A DNA stretch of 64,000 bases from Chionoecetes opilio (Eukaryota; Arthropoda; Malacostraca; Decapoda; Majidae). A program made the translations under genes and the position numbers. The stretch lies in contig JACEEZ010007177.1 of assembly GCA_016584305.1 (NCBI GenBank), positions 62,001 to 126,000 of the forward strand, written 5' to 3'. Position 1 is the first letter of the stretch. The number at the start of each line of letters is the position of its first letter. This document shows, piece by piece, positions 1 to 11,977 of this stretch. The notes below the pieces were generated by a model. It made no database searches. It was not told where the DNA came from and was given only the letters and a program-made list of their open reading frames with translations.

Positions 1-900
1 TTCCCCTTAAAATTCGCAAGGGTTTTAACGCATGTTGGCAATTGTCCCCCCCCCGGATTTCCCCAGTTTTGGAAAAATTCAAAATTTTTTTAAAATTTTT
101 TCGTGGATTTTCCCCTGCAGATTCGGGGCTTTTTTGGGTTGATTACGAAAAAAAAGTAATCATTTTTTTTTATTCAATTTAATTTTTTTCCCCCCTTTTT
201 TGGGAAAAAACTAAAAAAAAAAGTTTTAAACTGTTTTTTTTGGGGGCCCCCCCCCCCCCAAAAAAAAGTAAAAAACTTTTTTCTGTCCCCAAAAATCAAA
301 AAAACTTTTGGGAAAAAAGGGGGAACAATATTTATATCATATTGACTTTTTTGTTTTTTTGCATCAAATTTACACACTTTTTAAAAACCCCCCGTTTTTT
401 TTTGGGTTTTTAACCCCATTTGGGTTTGGGCCCGCCCAAAAAAATTTTTGTTTTTTTTTTTTTTGGGACCCACCCTTTCAAAACCCCCGACCAACCCAAA
501 GGCAAAAATTGAGGAAAAAAAATAAGGCAAAAATGTTCCCCGGAAAAATTTTGGCTCACCTAAAACCCCCCCCCCCAAAAAAAGTTTGGGGAAAAAAAAA
601 AAACAATTTTGCCCCTTCCAATAAACACCTTTAACTAGTTAATAGCGTTTTTATCCCCCGGGGGGGCCCAAAATTGTTTTTTTTTTTTTTTTTTTTGCAC
701 CCCCCCTTTCAAAACATGACCCCAAACCCCATCGGTAAAAAATGATGAAAAAAAAAAACATTCCCCCGGGGTTTTTTTGGCTCCCCCAAAAAGGGCCCAA
801 AAAATTTGGGTTGAAAAACCCGGGAAAAAAAAGAATATGCCCTTCCCAATACACAACCCATGACCCCATTTAATATGCCCAAACCCCAGGCTATCCACTA
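1..900. repeat. Degenerate tandem repeat in low-quality sequence
   Basis: The block is full of runs of C, T, A and G and has no credible reading frame. Two similar units can be followed: one near 460-620 and one near 695-850. Each contains a 'CCCTTTCAAAAC' word, an A-rich 'TGAGGAAAAA/TGATGAAAAA' word, a 'CCCCGG' word, and a 'CCTTCCAATA' word about 150 bases later. The same words return at 2,115 and 2,295, beyond a retrotransposon fragment, so the fragment seems to sit inside an older tandem array with a unit of roughly 180-240 bp. The homopolymer lengths look like uncorrected long-read errors, so the exact unit length cannot be given. Confidence 0.55.
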
Positions 901-2090
901 GGCTTCGTGTCCTGGTGGACGCGACGTGAGTTTCGACAGGGGATGCTTTGCAGCCTATGTGATCTCAAGAAGGCGTTTGACTCAGTGCATCGTGGAGTAC
1001 TCTGTGATCTTCTGCACTCTTCGAGGATTCCTGCAAGGACTATTGGTTTTTTTTTTTTTTTGATAACTGGGTCTGTATCTGGACTGAGAGTGCTGTGTAA
1101 TTGTGGGGCGGTATATCCAGCTTCTTTCTGTGATACAGGAGTGAGGCAGGGTGCGTCCTTGCCCCATCACTTTTCAAACGCTTGTATGGACTGGGTCTTG
1201 GACAAGTTGTAGATCAACGTGATTGTGTGCATCCGTCGGCAACACAAGATCACTGATCTTGTTTTTTCCGATGATGCCGTATCTTTGCTGAGGAAAGTCG
1301 CTGAGGTTCCTGGTGATGCTCTCGAGGCGCTCACGAGGAGGGCACAGCCTTGGGACTTGAGGTCTCCTGCTCAAGACCAGGTCCAGGTAATTTGGAGACT
1401 TCACTACATGAGCAGTACAGTCTGTTCATGCGTGTGGCGAGGACATTGCCATCTTGGAAAGTTTTACATACATTGGTCAGCGAGAAAGTCCATAAGAATG
1501 ACGGCGGGTCACGTCAAGAAGTCTTCGACGGCATTGGCATAGCCCCGGTGTATGGATCTCTCAGGCGGGAGTATTTGGCGTTGTCGGTACCATGCAGGAG
1601 TCAAGATCCGGATCTTCAAGTCGCTTGTGATCCCTGTCCCCTTACTCTATGGTTATGAGACATGGACAACTAAATATGACTGAAGAGACGAATAATGCCT
1701 TTGGTATAAGTGTCTTCGCAGAATCAATGGGCGTTATCGCTGGAATGATTACGTGTTCAATCATCGATTGCACCGTGAGACTGATCGAGGCCTATTCCCT
1801 GCATAGTCCGTCAGCGCCAAACTTCGGCTAATATGGGCAATGTGGCACGCTACCCTAAAATCGATCCTTCCCATCGGGTTGTGTCTGTAAGAGACAATCC
1901 GCTTGGAGGAGGCCAAGGGGGCGCCCACAAAGCTCGTGGCTTGGGGCGTTGATGTTTCTTGTCGAGAGCTGCTTGGTATGGGATGGAGCCTGCATGGAAC
2001 TCGACCGCGTGGTGACCCCGGAGTGGCGTCCGTAGGGTGGGCGAGGCGACGCGCCCTCCGGCTTAGCCCCCCAATGATTGATGATTGATA
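901..2090 (+). pseudogene. Non-LTR retrotransposon family A, RT fragment (copy A1)
   Basis: This is a 5'-truncated, frameshifted reverse-transcriptase fragment on the plus strand. Residues visible at 907-1,212 include the RT motif LKKAFDSVH and the GVRQG motif. At about 1,240-1,290 the catalytic block reads TDLVFSDDA, where the related copy at 48.3 kb has FADDA, so one position before the DD pair has changed. A poly-T run at about 1,047-1,060 interrupts the frame. The 3' end carries the family's TGATTGAT-type tail at 2,074-2,089. The copy is dead: it has stops, frameshifts and no endonuclease domain. It lies inside the tandem repeat that surrounds it on both sides. Confidence 0.85.
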
Positions 2091-2094
2091 ACCC

Positions 2095-2345
2095 CAGGGT
2101 GGCTCAACTTCCGTTTTGTGCATCACCCTTTCAACACGCCACCCATCAGGGAGATATTGAGGACAAAATAGCACAAATGTCCCGGAAGTTTGGGCTCATC
2201 TAGCTCCTAACTAAGTGTTTGAGCCATGCAAACTAAGATACCTTCATACACACCTATGCCTATTAATATGCACTTGCCACCGGTGGCGCAACAATTCAGT
2301 TTTGTCATCACACTTTCAAACTGACCACCAGCATGTAGAAAATTA
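2095..2345. repeat. Continuation of the tandem repeat flanking copy A1
   Basis: Two more degenerate units begin near 2,110 (GTTTTGTGCATCACCCTTTC) and near 2,290 (TTTTGTCATCACACTTTC). They match the words seen at about 460 and 695. There is no coding potential. The quality here is normal, which supports the repeat being real rather than an artefact of the poor sequence before 900. Confidence 0.5.
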
Positions 2346-2349
2346 TGAT

Positions 2350-2451
2350 TTTTTTTTTTTTTCAAGTTAAGTCCGAATATAAATACATTATAAAGTCATA
2401 CAAACATTGTTATGGAAAAAAAAAATAATATAATCTACGCTGTCAACTTCC

Positions 2452-2513
<62 letters not shown>

Positions 2514-3345
2514 AGAGAGAGAAGAGAAAGAGAAAGAGAAAGAGAAGAGAAGAGAGGGAGTGTGTTGCGCCCTGTCATCAACCTCTGCCTCCTGGTACGC
2601 TGCTGCAACACTTTACCCCCCTTCCCAAGACCCATCCATCGCCCCACACGTACGGACCGACTTACACCGTCTCCGCCTACGCTTTCCCTGCTTTTGAGGG
2701 AAATCCGCCAGGGCCCTGTGCATCACCTGTGATCACTGCCAGGTCACCTCCCTCTTGCAAATCCAACACTACCTCTTTATTGCGAGGGAACCTCCCACAT
2801 CCTGGAGCACCTCCCACCTCATCCGCAGCCCGGCCATCCAGATGCGCCGCCGCTGCTGCTGTCGGAAATCAGATCTGCCCTCTGTCCACTCTCACCTCTA
2901 CCGTTCGGAATACCCCCCCCCCCCCCCCCCCCCAGGTAGCTCCAACTGTTTTTTTTTTTATTTTTTTTGTTTTTATTTATTTATTTTGTAATGCCATAAT
3001 CACAGGCTGGCTCCATAGGCCAAAAGCAGCCACTAGGCGTCAACCACAAGTGGTCGACAAATATTAAATAACAACAGAGTTTTTAGTTTTGACTTTTTGT
3101 CCTTGCATGGCATGGGATTTGGAGCGTTGCTTGCTGCTTAAACGGCAGATTGTGAGAGGGTATGTAGGCAAAATTAACCGTAACCAAGACAAGTAATAAC
3201 CTGCCTTCTAACGGGGAACCATACTTGGTGTTCTCTTGCCAGCAGCGCAGTGTGTAATGAAAGGGAGTTGTTATACTTTCATCCCTACCATGATATGATA
3301 TTTCGATAGACAACTGACCACAGAGTTTATACACTAAGCTCGCAT
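2350..3345 (+). mobile_element. Partial copy of non-autonomous hAT family H1
   Basis: This is the reverse complement of parts of the complete element at 12,144-14,790. Shared blocks are the word TTATAAAGTCATACAAAC (2,389), GCTGTCAACTTCCGC followed by a GA microsatellite (2,440-2,560), and 3,095-3,320 (TTGTCCTTGCATGGCATGG, GATTGTGAGAGGGTA, CAGCAGCGCAGTGTGTAA). Between 2,570 and 3,080 lies unrelated C/T-rich sequence with a run of C (about 2,911-2,933) and T-rich tracts, so this copy is rearranged. It has no transposase. Confidence 0.7.
2459..2560. repeat. (GA)n microsatellite inside hAT H1 copy
   Basis: An almost pure GA dinucleotide run grades into GAGAA/GAAAGA variants. Open frames across it encode only Arg/Glu repeats and are not genes. 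The same tract occurs, inverted, at 14,503-14,598 in the complete H1 element, so it travels with the transposon. Confidence 0.9.
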
Positions 3346-3349
3346 AGAG

Positions 3350-5070
3350 GTGCATCAGCTGACGCACCCGGAGTGGCTCAGGCGCCATCAAACCATGATA
3401 CTCGGCGGCCACAGAGGATGCTCTGGCCCACACGACATTTTGTACTCTTACACGAATATTAATCAACAACAAAATGATAACCTAGATACTGAACCTATCA
3501 TCGTCTTCACAAGACAGTACTCCACATCATATATTATTTGATATAAAAATAAGCTCTACCTAAAAAAGATCATGGGGATCACAATGAAATAGTGCATAAC
3601 TTTTATTTTTCACTTTCCTTGCTCCACTCTCTATTATTCCATCGTTTTGCTTGCTTGAATTACTATTTACTTCTTGGGGGTTTTTATTTTCACGTCTCAG
3701 AATCAGCGACATTTTTTTTCTGATTCTGCTGGTATGTGACACGTTACCAATGCACAATAAGATACGATGGTAAAAAATTGCCATGAACAGAAACTTGCTA
3801 CGGACAGCTTTATCGCCGTGGGTGAGCGTCGCTCCCCAGCCTAGTTGGTACTATTGCCCGCGCTCAGGATTTATTACCCTCACCTCCCATCACAGAGCTC
3901 CGTCTCCAGCCAGAAGTTGCCCGGGATTTGGGGATTTGTCCCTATATTTGGGGATTTCGCGGGCACTGGGGGATTGGAACTTCCTCTCGATTTGGGGCTT
4001 TTGAGGCTTCCTGAAAAATATATGTTTTTATCGCTTAAAAAATCTTATTAATATGAAGTTAAAAGAAACATGAGGTTAAAGGAACCTACCACGTGTAGCC
4101 TCGACGGCCTCTTTAGCTTCCTTATTTTCTTAGTTCTAAAACGACGCAGAAGTAAAGACAACACGGACGAACCGATGACCATAGCTAAAAATTTAAATCA
4201 CCGTACATTTTCCGACTCTCTGTTTTTGTTTTGTTACGTTCAGAGAAACAGTTCAAGAAGCAATGATTACCATGAGTTTTTGACGATGTAAACCTGCATG
4301 TATGCATGTGATGTTATCCGTGCCCTATGTTATTTACTAACACAATTTCCGTCAAATCGCAACAAGCGATTAGTAATTTGACATGATAGAGCGGCATCAG
4401 CGCTGCTGAAACAATCCCCCTCACTCGGTCCTCGACTCCTCGACCTTTCCCTCAGCTCAGGTGAATCAGACTTGCCACCCGACTGCACCACGCAACGTAG
4501 CGTGACACCAGTGTAATTTCCAGCCTCCGCCTTAGCCTTTCAGGTTACTGTCTTAGAAGTATCGAGCATTTAGCGCACACACGCCTTCCATCACGGTAAG
4601 TAGGAAGGCTGAACTTAAGTTAGATTATTGATGCTGTTGATGCCGATGAAATGCGAAGACCATAGCATTTTTAAAAATAATTTCTTTTGTAGTTTAACCA
4701 TGCTCACCACAGCAATTTACTCTATATTGGTATAAGTTTTACACCATGTACAACTGTTAATCCTCACGAAGCGTTTTTTATTATAAAACTATTAAGACGC
4801 GTAATGGCGCGGTACGTATAATTAAGAGGATACGCCATTGCGTGATGATGGCCCCTGTGGCTGAATGAATGCCTTGCTGTGGACAGGACACTGTGGCAAT
4901 ATTCAGAAAGAGTTTAGGGCACAGTGTTTAGCTAAACTAACTTCCTCTTATTTGTACAACCCTGATGTACGCGGGTTCTGGTACGTGATTTTATGGCAGT
5001 TGGCTCTACGTGTCCACTATGGGTGATCTTTTCCGATTGATAATCTCCTAATTCGTAACGGTCTTAGCCT
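3350..5070. other. No recognised gene; unclassified sequence
   Basis: I see no supported coding region. Short open frames lack recognisable motifs. A repeat word, GAACCTACCACGTGTAGCC followed by CTTCCTTATTTTCTTAG (4,082-4,135), belongs to the four-copy repeat described at 36.2 kb. A 'TTTGGGGATTT' word recurs three times near 3,925-3,995. Confidence 0.4.
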
Positions 5071-5075
5071 GCCAT

Positions 5076-5290
5076 TTGGGGAACAACACCCCGGGAGGCG
5101 GGTCACGAACCCTCGCTAACATCCGATCCCATCACGCTGAATGGACAAGGGCTTGGGTGTATTTATTAAGAAAAGGGAGCATTAACCTTCAGTCTGATGC
5201 GTGGCGGTTTAGTGGCCTAACCGCCTGGCTGGTGAAGCGCGGTGTCTCGAGTGGGTGCCGCCGTTTCACCACTCGGCTCATCACCCCATA
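5076..5290 (-). repeat. SINE-like repeat
   Basis: The minus strand shares with the SINE at 24.86 kb the block CCCGGGAGGCGG...TCAC and a following GCTGAATGGACAAGGGCTTGGGT-type block. Its tRNA-like head differs from that copy. The open frame across it on the plus strand is accidental. Only two members are visible here, so the assignment is moderate. Confidence 0.45.
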
Positions 5291-5299
5291 ACAACTCAT

Positions 5300-6375
5300 A
5301 ATACACTCACCACGACGTAAGTATATAGTTTTAAAATGGCCTTATTTAATTTGATACTTGCCCTGTTCGGTTCTTGAGTCAGAAATATCATATATACTCA
5401 ATTTAGAGTATTTTTATGTATATTGCGTGCTCTACTCACCCCTACCGTGGTCCGCTATGTTTTGACACTTAACGCTCTTTAAGTACGTCATCATCTGCCG
5501 CAGAAGGCCAAAAGTTGCCCAAGAACAAGCTGTTGGAAGTCGCTAGGTCGTGAAGACCGAAGTTTAGCCTCGCTCTGAATGTAGCCCTGACTGGCTGGCC
5601 AATTTATTTGCATTGAAGCTTGAAAGGTGTACTTTTTGTTTGCTAAATGACCCGATCGTAGGAATCGTAGTTGAGTTTTATGAGCTTATGAAATACTACT
5701 GGCAGCGTCGTACAGAGACCAAATTATAAAAATATCACATTCAAAGTAGTCCTATTATTTATTAAATATTACTTGAATACAGTCAAGTTATTTCATGATT
5801 AGTTCAATTTTTTTTTTGCAAGGAATGTACTGCTGGTATTGTGACTGAAAAAATCTCTTGACATTGTGTGGTGAAAATAAATTGGGTGAGGTCGCTATCA
5901 TTATGCAATATTGTGTGCCATTTACAGCTGTGTGGAGAGCACTATGGATGAGCCCGGATGATCTGAGATCCCCCACCCCAGACACACACCAAAGGCTTTC
6001 TAAAAATGAGATACACTAAAATATACCAAGCACTGGGATTCACTGCCTGATGTAAGGGATGGCTGCAGCCCAAGTAGAAAGTGATACTAAGCTTATTGCA
6101 GGCCTGTTGACTGTTAAATGAATGCCAATCAAAATCAAGAAATAGATAAGCATGCACAAGGAGAAACCTAAAGTCAGGTTAAGGAATGCAATCTAAGCAG
6201 CCTACGATCCATCATTGCGTCGTGATTGCTTCAGCTAAGATGAAAGCAGGTGTAAAGCAAGGTGAAATAAGGCTGGCTGCATTTGTTGTGGACATAATCT
6301 ACCCTTAAATGATCATGACACCCCCCCTGCCAGATTTGAGACGCGTCAGTATTGTAAGACTCAGATATAGCAAAA
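5300..6375. other. No recognised gene
   Basis: AT-rich sequence without recognisable coding or repeat structure. Short frames on the minus strand (5,788-6,157) have no family signature. Confidence 0.3.
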
Positions 6376-6379
6376 AAAA

Positions 6380-7035
6380 TTGCCAGTAGCAGAAGCAAAA
6401 ACCACCAGAGACCTGGTCTTGTTCTTGTGATGTATTGCTTGCCGAATTAAGAACCTGTGATTGTGAGAGGTATTTTAGCAAGATTAACCTTACCAAGACA
6501 AGGTCAGAACTGACTTCTCACGGGAACCCTATACTCTTGGTTCTCTTCCACGCAGCGTAGTGTGTAAGGAGATTGTGGTTACTTCATCCTACACATTTAT
6601 ATGATAAGTTCGATTGACAACTGACACACTATCTATTATAAGACGCCAGCTGACCACAGGGGATTAAGAATAGAGAAGGAACAGGACTTCCTCTTTTCTT
6701 TTGAGGATGATATCTGATTTAGAGTTCTCGAGTTCAGCTTCTTTGAGTCTTATTTTTGCTACAAATATTATTTTTTTATTTCATTTAATTATTTTTGTAT
6801 AAAAAATAAATTTAACAATTGAATTTTTGTCATGATTGGCTATATTAATATACTTTAGTGAAAGAGAATAATATTTTTATATGTGGAATGCTGATTCCTG
6901 ATGTAATATAGTTATCTACTGACTATATTATTGTTGAGCTAAGGTTGTACGATAAATCTATCTGAAAAATACGAGAATTTTGGTGCCGTACGATAATGTG
7001 GGCTACAAAGTTCACACCTTGCTCGGCGGTGGCAG
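6380..7035 (+). mobile_element. Partial copy of hAT family H1 with one intact end
   Basis: This matches the reverse complement of 12,144-14,470 in the complete element, except for its GC-rich centre. Shared words include GATTGTGAGAGGTATTTTAGC, GTTGACAACTGACACAC..., ATATGTGGAATGCTGA and TACGATAATGTGGGCTACAAA. The right end reads GTTCACACCTTG, a slightly mutated form of the GTTCACAACCCTG terminus. The left end is truncated. The GC-rich centre of the full element (12.6-14.1 kb) is missing, so this is an internal-deletion derivative. Confidence 0.75.
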
Positions 7036-7130
7036 AAAGAATTTTGGCTCTCACGGGATCGAACTCCGGGTCCGCGGACGCTAACTCGGAGATGCTATCT
7101 ACGCTGCTACCGCCTACCCCTATAATATAT
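7036..7130 (-). repeat. tRNA-derived SINE head
   Basis: On the minus strand, GGGGTAGGCGGTAGCAGCG resembles a tRNA 5' arm with an A box. About 40 bases later GGAGTTCGATCCC is a good B box (consensus GGTTCGANTCC). The cloverleaf is not convincing as a functional tRNA, and there is no matching acceptor stem, so this is best read as the RNA polymerase III promoter of a SINE. It directly abuts the end of the hAT copy. Confidence 0.55.
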
Positions 7131-7139
7131 ATTGGTATG

Positions 7140-7635
7140 TTGTTTAATTGATAATTAATTTTGTATTGTAATTAATATGTATTGTTGTATTCCCTAGATT
7201 GTTTTAAACTCGCAGTCATGCATTTGTGATCTTGTCGTTTCTAAACTGCTAGATATTTTCACATCGGGACGTATCATAATACCAACATCATCCGAAAGCG
7301 TTTAGATTCAGGAAACCGTTTTAAAATAATAGTACAATGATAAATAGCTAAGCACTAGGTTGAAAGAACAAATGTGAGAAATGTTTCTGCGCTACTTATT
7401 TAGCCGTCTTTCGCTAATTGATATTGTGCAAGATTTTTGCAATTTTTGATGCGCATTTTCTCAGGAAGACGATGGTGGCATCCTAGTATTTTTTTTTTCT
7501 TCATGTCAAATGGTGGTGTCGGAATAACTAGTTGTGAATAAGTTTTGATAACCAGATGGGCGCCGCACTAAGGCTGCGTGGCGTCCACTCATCCATACAG
7601 CGGGATGTGGTACTCGCTTATCTAGGTATAAGACA
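7140..7635. other. AT-rich spacer without recognised feature
   Basis: No gene or repeat with a recognised partner. The right part leads into the target of the next retrotransposon copy. Confidence 0.3.
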
Positions 7636-7639
7636 CTCT

Positions 7640-8822
7640 GTCAATCAATCATCATTGGGGCATAACTCCGGGGAGACGGGGGGGACGGGGGTCGTCTCGC
7701 CCACCTACGACGCCATCCCCGGGGTTCCACCACGGGCGCTGAGTTCCCATGCAGGCTCCTTTCCATACCAAGCGTCTCTCGACAAGAAACATCACTTTCC
7801 CCAGCCACGAGGCCTTTGGGCGCCCCCTTGGCACTCCGACGCGGATTGTCTCTTACGAGATACAACCCGATGGGAAGGATCGGTTTCAAGGGTAGCGTGC
7901 CAAATGCCCATATAGCCGAAGTTGGCGCTGACGACTAGGCAGGTATATGCCCTCGATTCAGTCTCACGGTGGCAATCGCTGATTTTGACACGTAGTCATC
8001 CCAGCGATACCCCATGATTCTGCGAGACACTTAATTACCAAAGGCATTGATTCGTCTCCTACAAGTCACTATTTAGTGTCCATGTTCTCCACAACCATAG
8101 AGTAGACCCGGGATCCCAAGCGACTTGAAGATCCGATCTTTGTCCTCCTGACAAGTCACCGGACAACGCCCAATACTCCCGCTGAGCGAGTCCCGATATC
8201 ACGTGGGCTGTGCCAATCCGCCGTAAGACTTCTTGGAAGGGACCCCCGTCATTATGGACGCGCTACCAAGTATGTAAACTTTCCAGATTGTCTCATGTCC
8301 TTGCCAGATCTCTGAACAGACTGTACTGCTTCATCTAGTAAGTCTCCAATACTGGACCCTTGGTCCTTGGCCAGGAGACCTCAAGTCCCAAGCTTTGCCT
8401 CCTTCGTGCAGCGCCTCGAGAGCCATCACCAGGACCTCCATCGACTCAGCAAAAGAATTTACTGCATCATCGCAAAAACAAGATCAGTGATCTTGTGTTG
8501 CCGACGATGCTCCACAATCACTTTGATCTACAACCTTTGTCCAATACCCAGCCATACACGTTGAAAAGTGATGGGGCAAGACGCACCCTTGCCTCACTCC
8601 CTGTATTCACAGGAAAGAAGCTGGATACACCTGCCCCACACTTCACAGCCACTCTCAGTCCCATAATACAGACCGTTATCACACCATAGTCCTTTGCAGG
8701 AATCCCTCGACGTCGCGAGAAGATCCCGTGTGACTCCCGTAGCACTGATGTCAACGCCTTCTTGAGATCACATAGGCGGCAATCATCCCCTGTCGAAACT
8801 CATGTCGCGTTCCACCTCGACT
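7640..8822 (-). pseudogene. Non-LTR retrotransposon family A fragment (copy A2)
   Basis: This is a minus-strand copy colinear with 47,480-48,660 of the near-complete element. It starts at its 3' tail (CAATCAATCATCATTGGGG) and ends 5'-truncated at the region encoding REFRQG. Family words are clear: TACCAAGCGTCTCTCGAC, TTCCCATGCAGGCTCCTTTCC, GATCAGTGATCTTGTGTTGCC. The reading frame is broken many times, and no RT block is open for more than about 100 codons. It is an old, dead insertion. Confidence 0.88.
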
Positions 8823-8929
8823 CTGTGGTGGGCTTTGTATTCAATCATTATGTAAGAAGACGCAGCATGTATACTTAATAAAACAGTGAAGGTGAGAAAA
8901 AAATGTACAAATAATGACACAGTTAGATC

Positions 8930-9060
8930 CACGCTAGTATCTACGGCCGAATAAATCATAAGATTACGAAAGACTACAGACTTATTATTTTTTTGTTTTA
9001 CATCACCGAACTTAGATGTGGGCTAGCAGTGACATCAGCATGTTTGCTGATGACACATAA
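8930..9060 (+). pseudogene. LINE reverse-transcriptase fragment, 5' half (split)
   Basis: The frame reads SDISMFADDT at about 9,028-9,058. This is the palm-domain A-D-D block of a CR1/Jockey-type reverse transcriptase. It is preceded by a decayed version of a YFFVYINDLD-like block (about 8,973-9,010). A paralogous, uninterrupted fragment lies on the minus strand at 36,262-36,440. Immediately after ADDT the sequence jumps into an inverted-repeat element, and the RT resumes at 11,978 with KIGSIIRSV. Confidence 0.8.
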
Positions 9061-11977
9061 GGGGGCTACTCGCGAGGTTTCTCATACCAAGTGATGTTGG
9101 TATGAAGAAATAATTTTGGTCCCAACTTGTGTGTCGCGAGGTACGGTCGAGTACATCTAAACTGAACTTGAGTGTGGTGAGCTTGGGAGGCACCATCGAA
9201 CCTTTTGTTGCCGGCGCCACTATGTAACAAACCCTTTGCCTCATCCAGCTGATAATCACTTCAGCCATGCAGCGGTCTCCTTTAATACCGAAACTACCGG
9301 AAATAACCCTGAACACATACCGAAATATATAAAAGATACAGAAAGACCGCATTTCTATGTATGTATTATGTCTCAATACCAAAATCTGGTATAAAAGAGT
9401 AATACTGTACTATATTTCAAAAACGTATTTTGGTGTATTTCGGTGTTAAGTCTTAATACCGAAAGACTCCAAACACATACCCAATATACGTATGTGGGTA
9501 TGTATTTCGGTGTATTTCGGTAGAGACACTCCCATGGCAGCACACGGCTTGGTACAAATTGACGAGGACTGCGCGTTCTTTTCTGAGATCTGACTGGTTT
9601 TCCTTGCATAAAGTAGTACTTTTTCTGATGGAGGTATTTTAATGTGAAATATTCAGCAGAATTTGGCTGGCGCCACCACGACCAGGCAATCGCGCACATC
9701 AGATTATTTTTTTTTAACCTAAATAGCTCAACAACCTAACCCAAAACTACCTTAGCCTAACTACCGAAACCAAACCTTAACATATAACCTAAATCTAACT
9801 AACCAAACTAACCCGTACCTTAACCAGCCTTATTATATAAAAATAAGTTATCTGTTTGGTTTCCGAGTGAATAACTATTGCGACAATCTACTACCGAAAT
9901 AATAGAGAAAAGTAAGCTGTGATGCCTGTAAGCTGTGCTGACGGCGTAGCGAACGCGCAGTTCTCGTCCCTTAATAATAACCTCATGGCGATGAGACTAT
10001 GATGCATTTTGATGGCCACGTGACAGTTCAAATACTTTTACTTACGTTAATGATAGGCTTTTTCCGGTCTTCCCCTGGATAAATCAGGAGTGGTCACTTT
10101 ATACGTTACCATATTGCCCCAATTTAAGTTTCCACTGACGAGGAAGTGACTCTGTTGGGAAGGACTGCCCACAGAAATAAGTGAAATGAAGTTGGGAGGC
10201 ACTTGTGTCGCGATGAATCATAGCAGAGGATAAAGTGAACATGGCTAAGAAACAGTTTTAATTCTAATTTTAGTTTTTGGCCCCGTGGGCATCTTCATCA
10301 GAGGATTTGGGTCACAGGCAAATCTGCTCTATGGGAATCCAGGAGATCCCATTTCCTGTTACGGGAACAGCTTATTGGTTGCGATCCTGCTCGCCATCGA
10401 CTCCCTGATTGGCGAGATCTGTATCAGTGTTATGTCTTATACAAATAGGGATAACTATTCATTCATTCATCTAACCTACCCTTGACATTTGTCAGCCCCC
10501 CAACGCAACCCTAACCTCCTACCTTACTAAGCTTGCAATCCTATTGATGGTATTAAGTCTCGTAAAATGCGACACGGTAAAAGGATGATTACATGTCAAT
10601 ATTGGGTTCCTGTTAATCAGATCAGTAATTGGCGTCAAGGGAGGGGGGGGGAAATAGGAACTGCGGACGTGAAAAATTGGTTAATTTGTACTGTTTCACC
10701 ATAATTGAGTATGAGGTCAAATTCTCTTTTCTCATGTAGTATGATAGGTGTTAAGACTGGTGGTCACATTAAAAACTTCGGAATGCCTTAATTTTGCAGT
10801 TATCCTCCCCCTTCATAATAAACCTGGGGACCCCGTCTGGACGCGGGTTGTTGGGCGGTGGAAAATGGTCAACTAGTATTTTTTGTACTGCATGTATATT
10901 ATGGTGAGGAAGTAGAAATGTATCCGGTAAACACTCTACGGAATAACATAAGCCTGGAAATATAGTACAACTAAAATAACTGATAGTCTACGGAATTACT
11001 TTACCTATTCCTCGAAAATCTCACAGTTAACCGTTTAATACAGTCAGGACATGGTTATTTAACCTAACACATCTGGGGGAGGCGGGCGCCGGACCCCCCC
11101 GCTAGTTCAACTAACTAACCTGGCGTTGATCGAGAAGTCTAACCTAAAGCAGAGAAAAGGCGAGATCACTGCAAGATATGCCATTTTCACGACTTTGAGG
11201 TGCGATCATCAGTCTTCAAACGCATCAAAATACATAGGAACAGAGCCTTTCAACCTCTTACTTTATTGGTTTGAAGTACCAAATTACCAAAATTGGAACT
11301 CGCCTACGGTGGTAAACAGTCTATTATCGTGTTCACAATGTCTGTTTCTCCTTACGAACCTACTCACTTCATTCACTATTTAAGCCGTCATCATCCATAA
11401 GTATTCACTGTCATACAATTTCATTGTCGCCTGAGAGCTTCCAAACACAACAATAATTGGAGCTCTAATTTCGTGTCTTGTGATCTTCACGCCAATACTT
11501 CCTAAGTGTACTCATCTATATATATGAACCTAACTCATTTCTTCGACTTATTTAGCATCTCATCTTCCATCACAGTCACATATGGAACAATTAAAATATC
11601 GAACAGGACCGCCAAGCCACAGATTAATAGCGTACCTATATTGCATGTTTCACTAATGTTTACCCGGGTATCTACATATATGCTTCTCATGCCACACCTA
11701 ACACACTTCCTTCTATTTGTTTAATGTCCTAATCTTACACGGTACTTGCATTTCGAGAGAGATAATGTCCGTAGTGGGAGACTTGTAAAGATGCGGAGGA
11801 AGACCCCATTTTATTCAAGGTGCACTTAAATATCGAAAACACCTCTGGAGCAACCTTGAATATGGACCATGTCAAGTCGGAAAACATGCTCCAAAGCGCG
11901 CGCGAGGACAGAATAAATTCAAGATGGACCAAGTTTTTTCAAAATTCTTGATGTAAAAACCTCGCGAGTAGGCCCCT
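9061..11977. mobile_element. Harbinger-like TIR element inserted in a LINE, TAA target duplication
   Basis: The left end GGGGGCTACTCGCGAGGTTT is matched at the right end by the inverse of AGGGGCCTACTCGCGAGGTTT (one substitution, one extra base). TAA stands directly outside both ends (9,058-9,060 and 11,978-11,980). Removing the element and one TAA restores the RT sequence ...ADDT-KIG..., as seen uninterrupted at 36.3 kb. A 3-bp TAA duplication is the mark of PIF/Harbinger elements; a 4-bp TAAG is equally compatible. No transposase is visible inside 2.9 kb, so the element is non-autonomous. It carries CCGAAATAC-type repeats (9.28-9.54 kb) and an AACCTAAC-rich block (9.72-9.84 kb). Confidence 0.85.
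9280..9545. repeat. Palindromic 'ACCGAAATACACCGAAATAC' cluster
   Basis: Copies of ACCGAAAT/ATTTCGGT occur in both orientations. The TGTATTTCGGTGTATTTCGG word at 9,500-9,520 faces AATACCGAAAGACTCC and CATACCGAAATATATAA. Related words appear at 31,200-31,270 and 33,430-33,525 around another insertion. The arrangement suggests terminal or subterminal repeats of a dispersed element, not coding sequence. Confidence 0.5.

Noticed and set aside
1..900. Phe/Lys/Gly/Pro-rich open frames
   Set aside because: They derive from homopolymer runs in unpolished sequence.
2412..2732. Arg/Glu-rich open frame
   Set aside because: It is a GA microsatellite with no coding signature.
7040..7130. Possible tRNA gene
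   Set aside because: B box and A box are visible, but no acceptor stem or full cloverleaf can be drawn; it abuts a mobile element. A SINE head is the better reading.
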